Below, in pieces: positions 63,481-64,000 of a stretch of 64,000 nt of DNA. Within the stretch, counting starts at the first letter, position 1, and each line of letters begins with the position of its first letter. Source of the stretch: Spiroplasma endosymbiont of Lonchoptera lutea (GTDB lineage: Bacteria > Bacillota_I > Bacilli_A > Mycoplasmatales > Nriv7); the NCBI RefSeq assembly GCF_964019715.1, contig NZ_OZ026463.1:372001-436000 (forward strand), given 5' to 3'. Under the pieces are notes generated by a model. That model saw nothing but the letters and a program-made list of their open reading frames with translations. It ran no database searches and was not told where the DNA came from. Position numbers and translations under genes: made by a program.

Positions 63481-64000
63481 TATTTCTTTAAATTTTTCTA
63501 GTAATTTTTCTTTTCCTTCATTAATTAGAAGTTCGTTATATTTAGTATATAGTTCACGACAATGAGCTAACTCTTTTAAAGCTCATTGTTCATCTTTTCA
63601 TTCTTTAACAATAACTGCTTTTTTTTGTAACTGTTTATATTGGATAAAGAAATTTTTAATTTTTGCTAAAGTATGTTCAGGAACATCTTTTAAAGATTTA
63701 AGATGATTAAAATGCGGGTCATCGGCTAAAACACCAAATAGCTTAGTATCAATTTCACCACCATCAATCATTTCTAAGGCTCCAAGAATTCTAACATTGG
63801 CTTGACATCCAGCAATTGTTGGATATGTTGCTAAAGCAATAACATCAAGCGGATCACCATCTCAGTCTAAAGTATTTTCAATACAACCATATTCGGCAGG
63901 ATAAACATTAGCACCATATAAAACACGATCTAAAATAATTCTTTTAGTTTCAAAATTATATTCATATTTGTTACTACTACCAGTAGTAATTTCAATAATT
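63472..64000 (-). CDS. ppa: Inorganic pyrophosphatase, soluble family I (5' end beyond window)
   Basis: 176 residues visible. IEITTGSSNKYEYNFETKRI..., ILDRVLYGANVYPAEYG, and the metal-binding signature DWDGDPLDVIAL; a helical C-terminus (NEGKEKLLEKFKEIQK). Hydrolyses PPi made by biosynthesis. TGA Trp codons in LDWDGD and KEWKDEQW. The start lies just outside the right edge. Confidence 0.95.

Overview
The window is chromosomal DNA of a wall-less mollicute of the Spiroplasma citri clade. TGA is read as tryptophan throughout, including inside DnaK, ClpB, ValS, ThyA, ScpA and HrcA. The DNA is very A+T rich. It also carries filamentous plectrovirus (SpV1/SVTS2-type) genomes, the typical invading DNA of that clade. 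All coordinates below use genetic code 4, so many genes are longer than a standard-code reading would show.

Layout. 1-15714: two diverged SpV1-like plectrovirus genomes in tandem, both read on the minus strand (ORF1, membrane/coat genes, Zot-like ATPase, HUH Rep, hairpin region, rve transposase, a lipoprotein). They are broken by two IS3 elements, an IS30 element and a 306-bp MITE. 15715-24381: a mobile-element graveyard (IS3 copies, an ISLre2-like transposase cut by an IS3, IS30 fragments) surrounding an intact secreted beta-propeller-like protein and a lipoprotein remnant, and ending in a plectrovirus scrap. 24448-31439: the heat-shock block clpB / hrcA-grpE-dnaK-dnaJ with two CIRCE-like HrcA operators. 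31636-34727: a PepV-type M20 dipeptidase and an AbgT-type transporter, probably uptake plus hydrolysis of a peptide-like substrate. 34817-40745: IS elements around acpS and an SSB-like gene, which lie between two direct IS30 copies. 40782-46970: small membrane proteins, valS, a copper-type P-ATPase carrying a nonsense codon, and the GTPase ysxC. 47072-52106: two exported-protein genes, one cut by a second MITE and the other by a three-level nest of IS30 elements. 52154-53494: ffh. 53615-54775: the tail of a repeat protein. 54776-56062: IS30 and IS3 remnants. 56449-57847: small exported and frameshifted proteins, one with SH3-ligand-like proline repeats. 57978-63468: a tightly packed housekeeping run thyA-folA-plsC-deoA-scpA-scpB-rluB, facing a converging inorganic pyrophosphatase gene at the right edge.

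Mobile DNA: I count eight copies or fragments of one 1212-bp IS3/IS150-type element, seven of a 1061-bp IS30-type element (here ISb), three of a 1077-bp IS30-type element (here ISc), one broken ISLre2-type gene, one other transposase start, and two near-identical MITEs plus one relic terminus. Several elements sit at junctions without target duplications, so recombination between copies has reshaped the region.

The observations most worth following are: a roughly 270-bp module shared almost identically between the plectrovirus ORF1 and a phage-encoded lipoprotein just downstream of it; the MITE family with 24-bp termini and a 9-bp target duplication; the proline-rich RxxPxxPxK repeats; and the nine-repeat secreted propeller protein.
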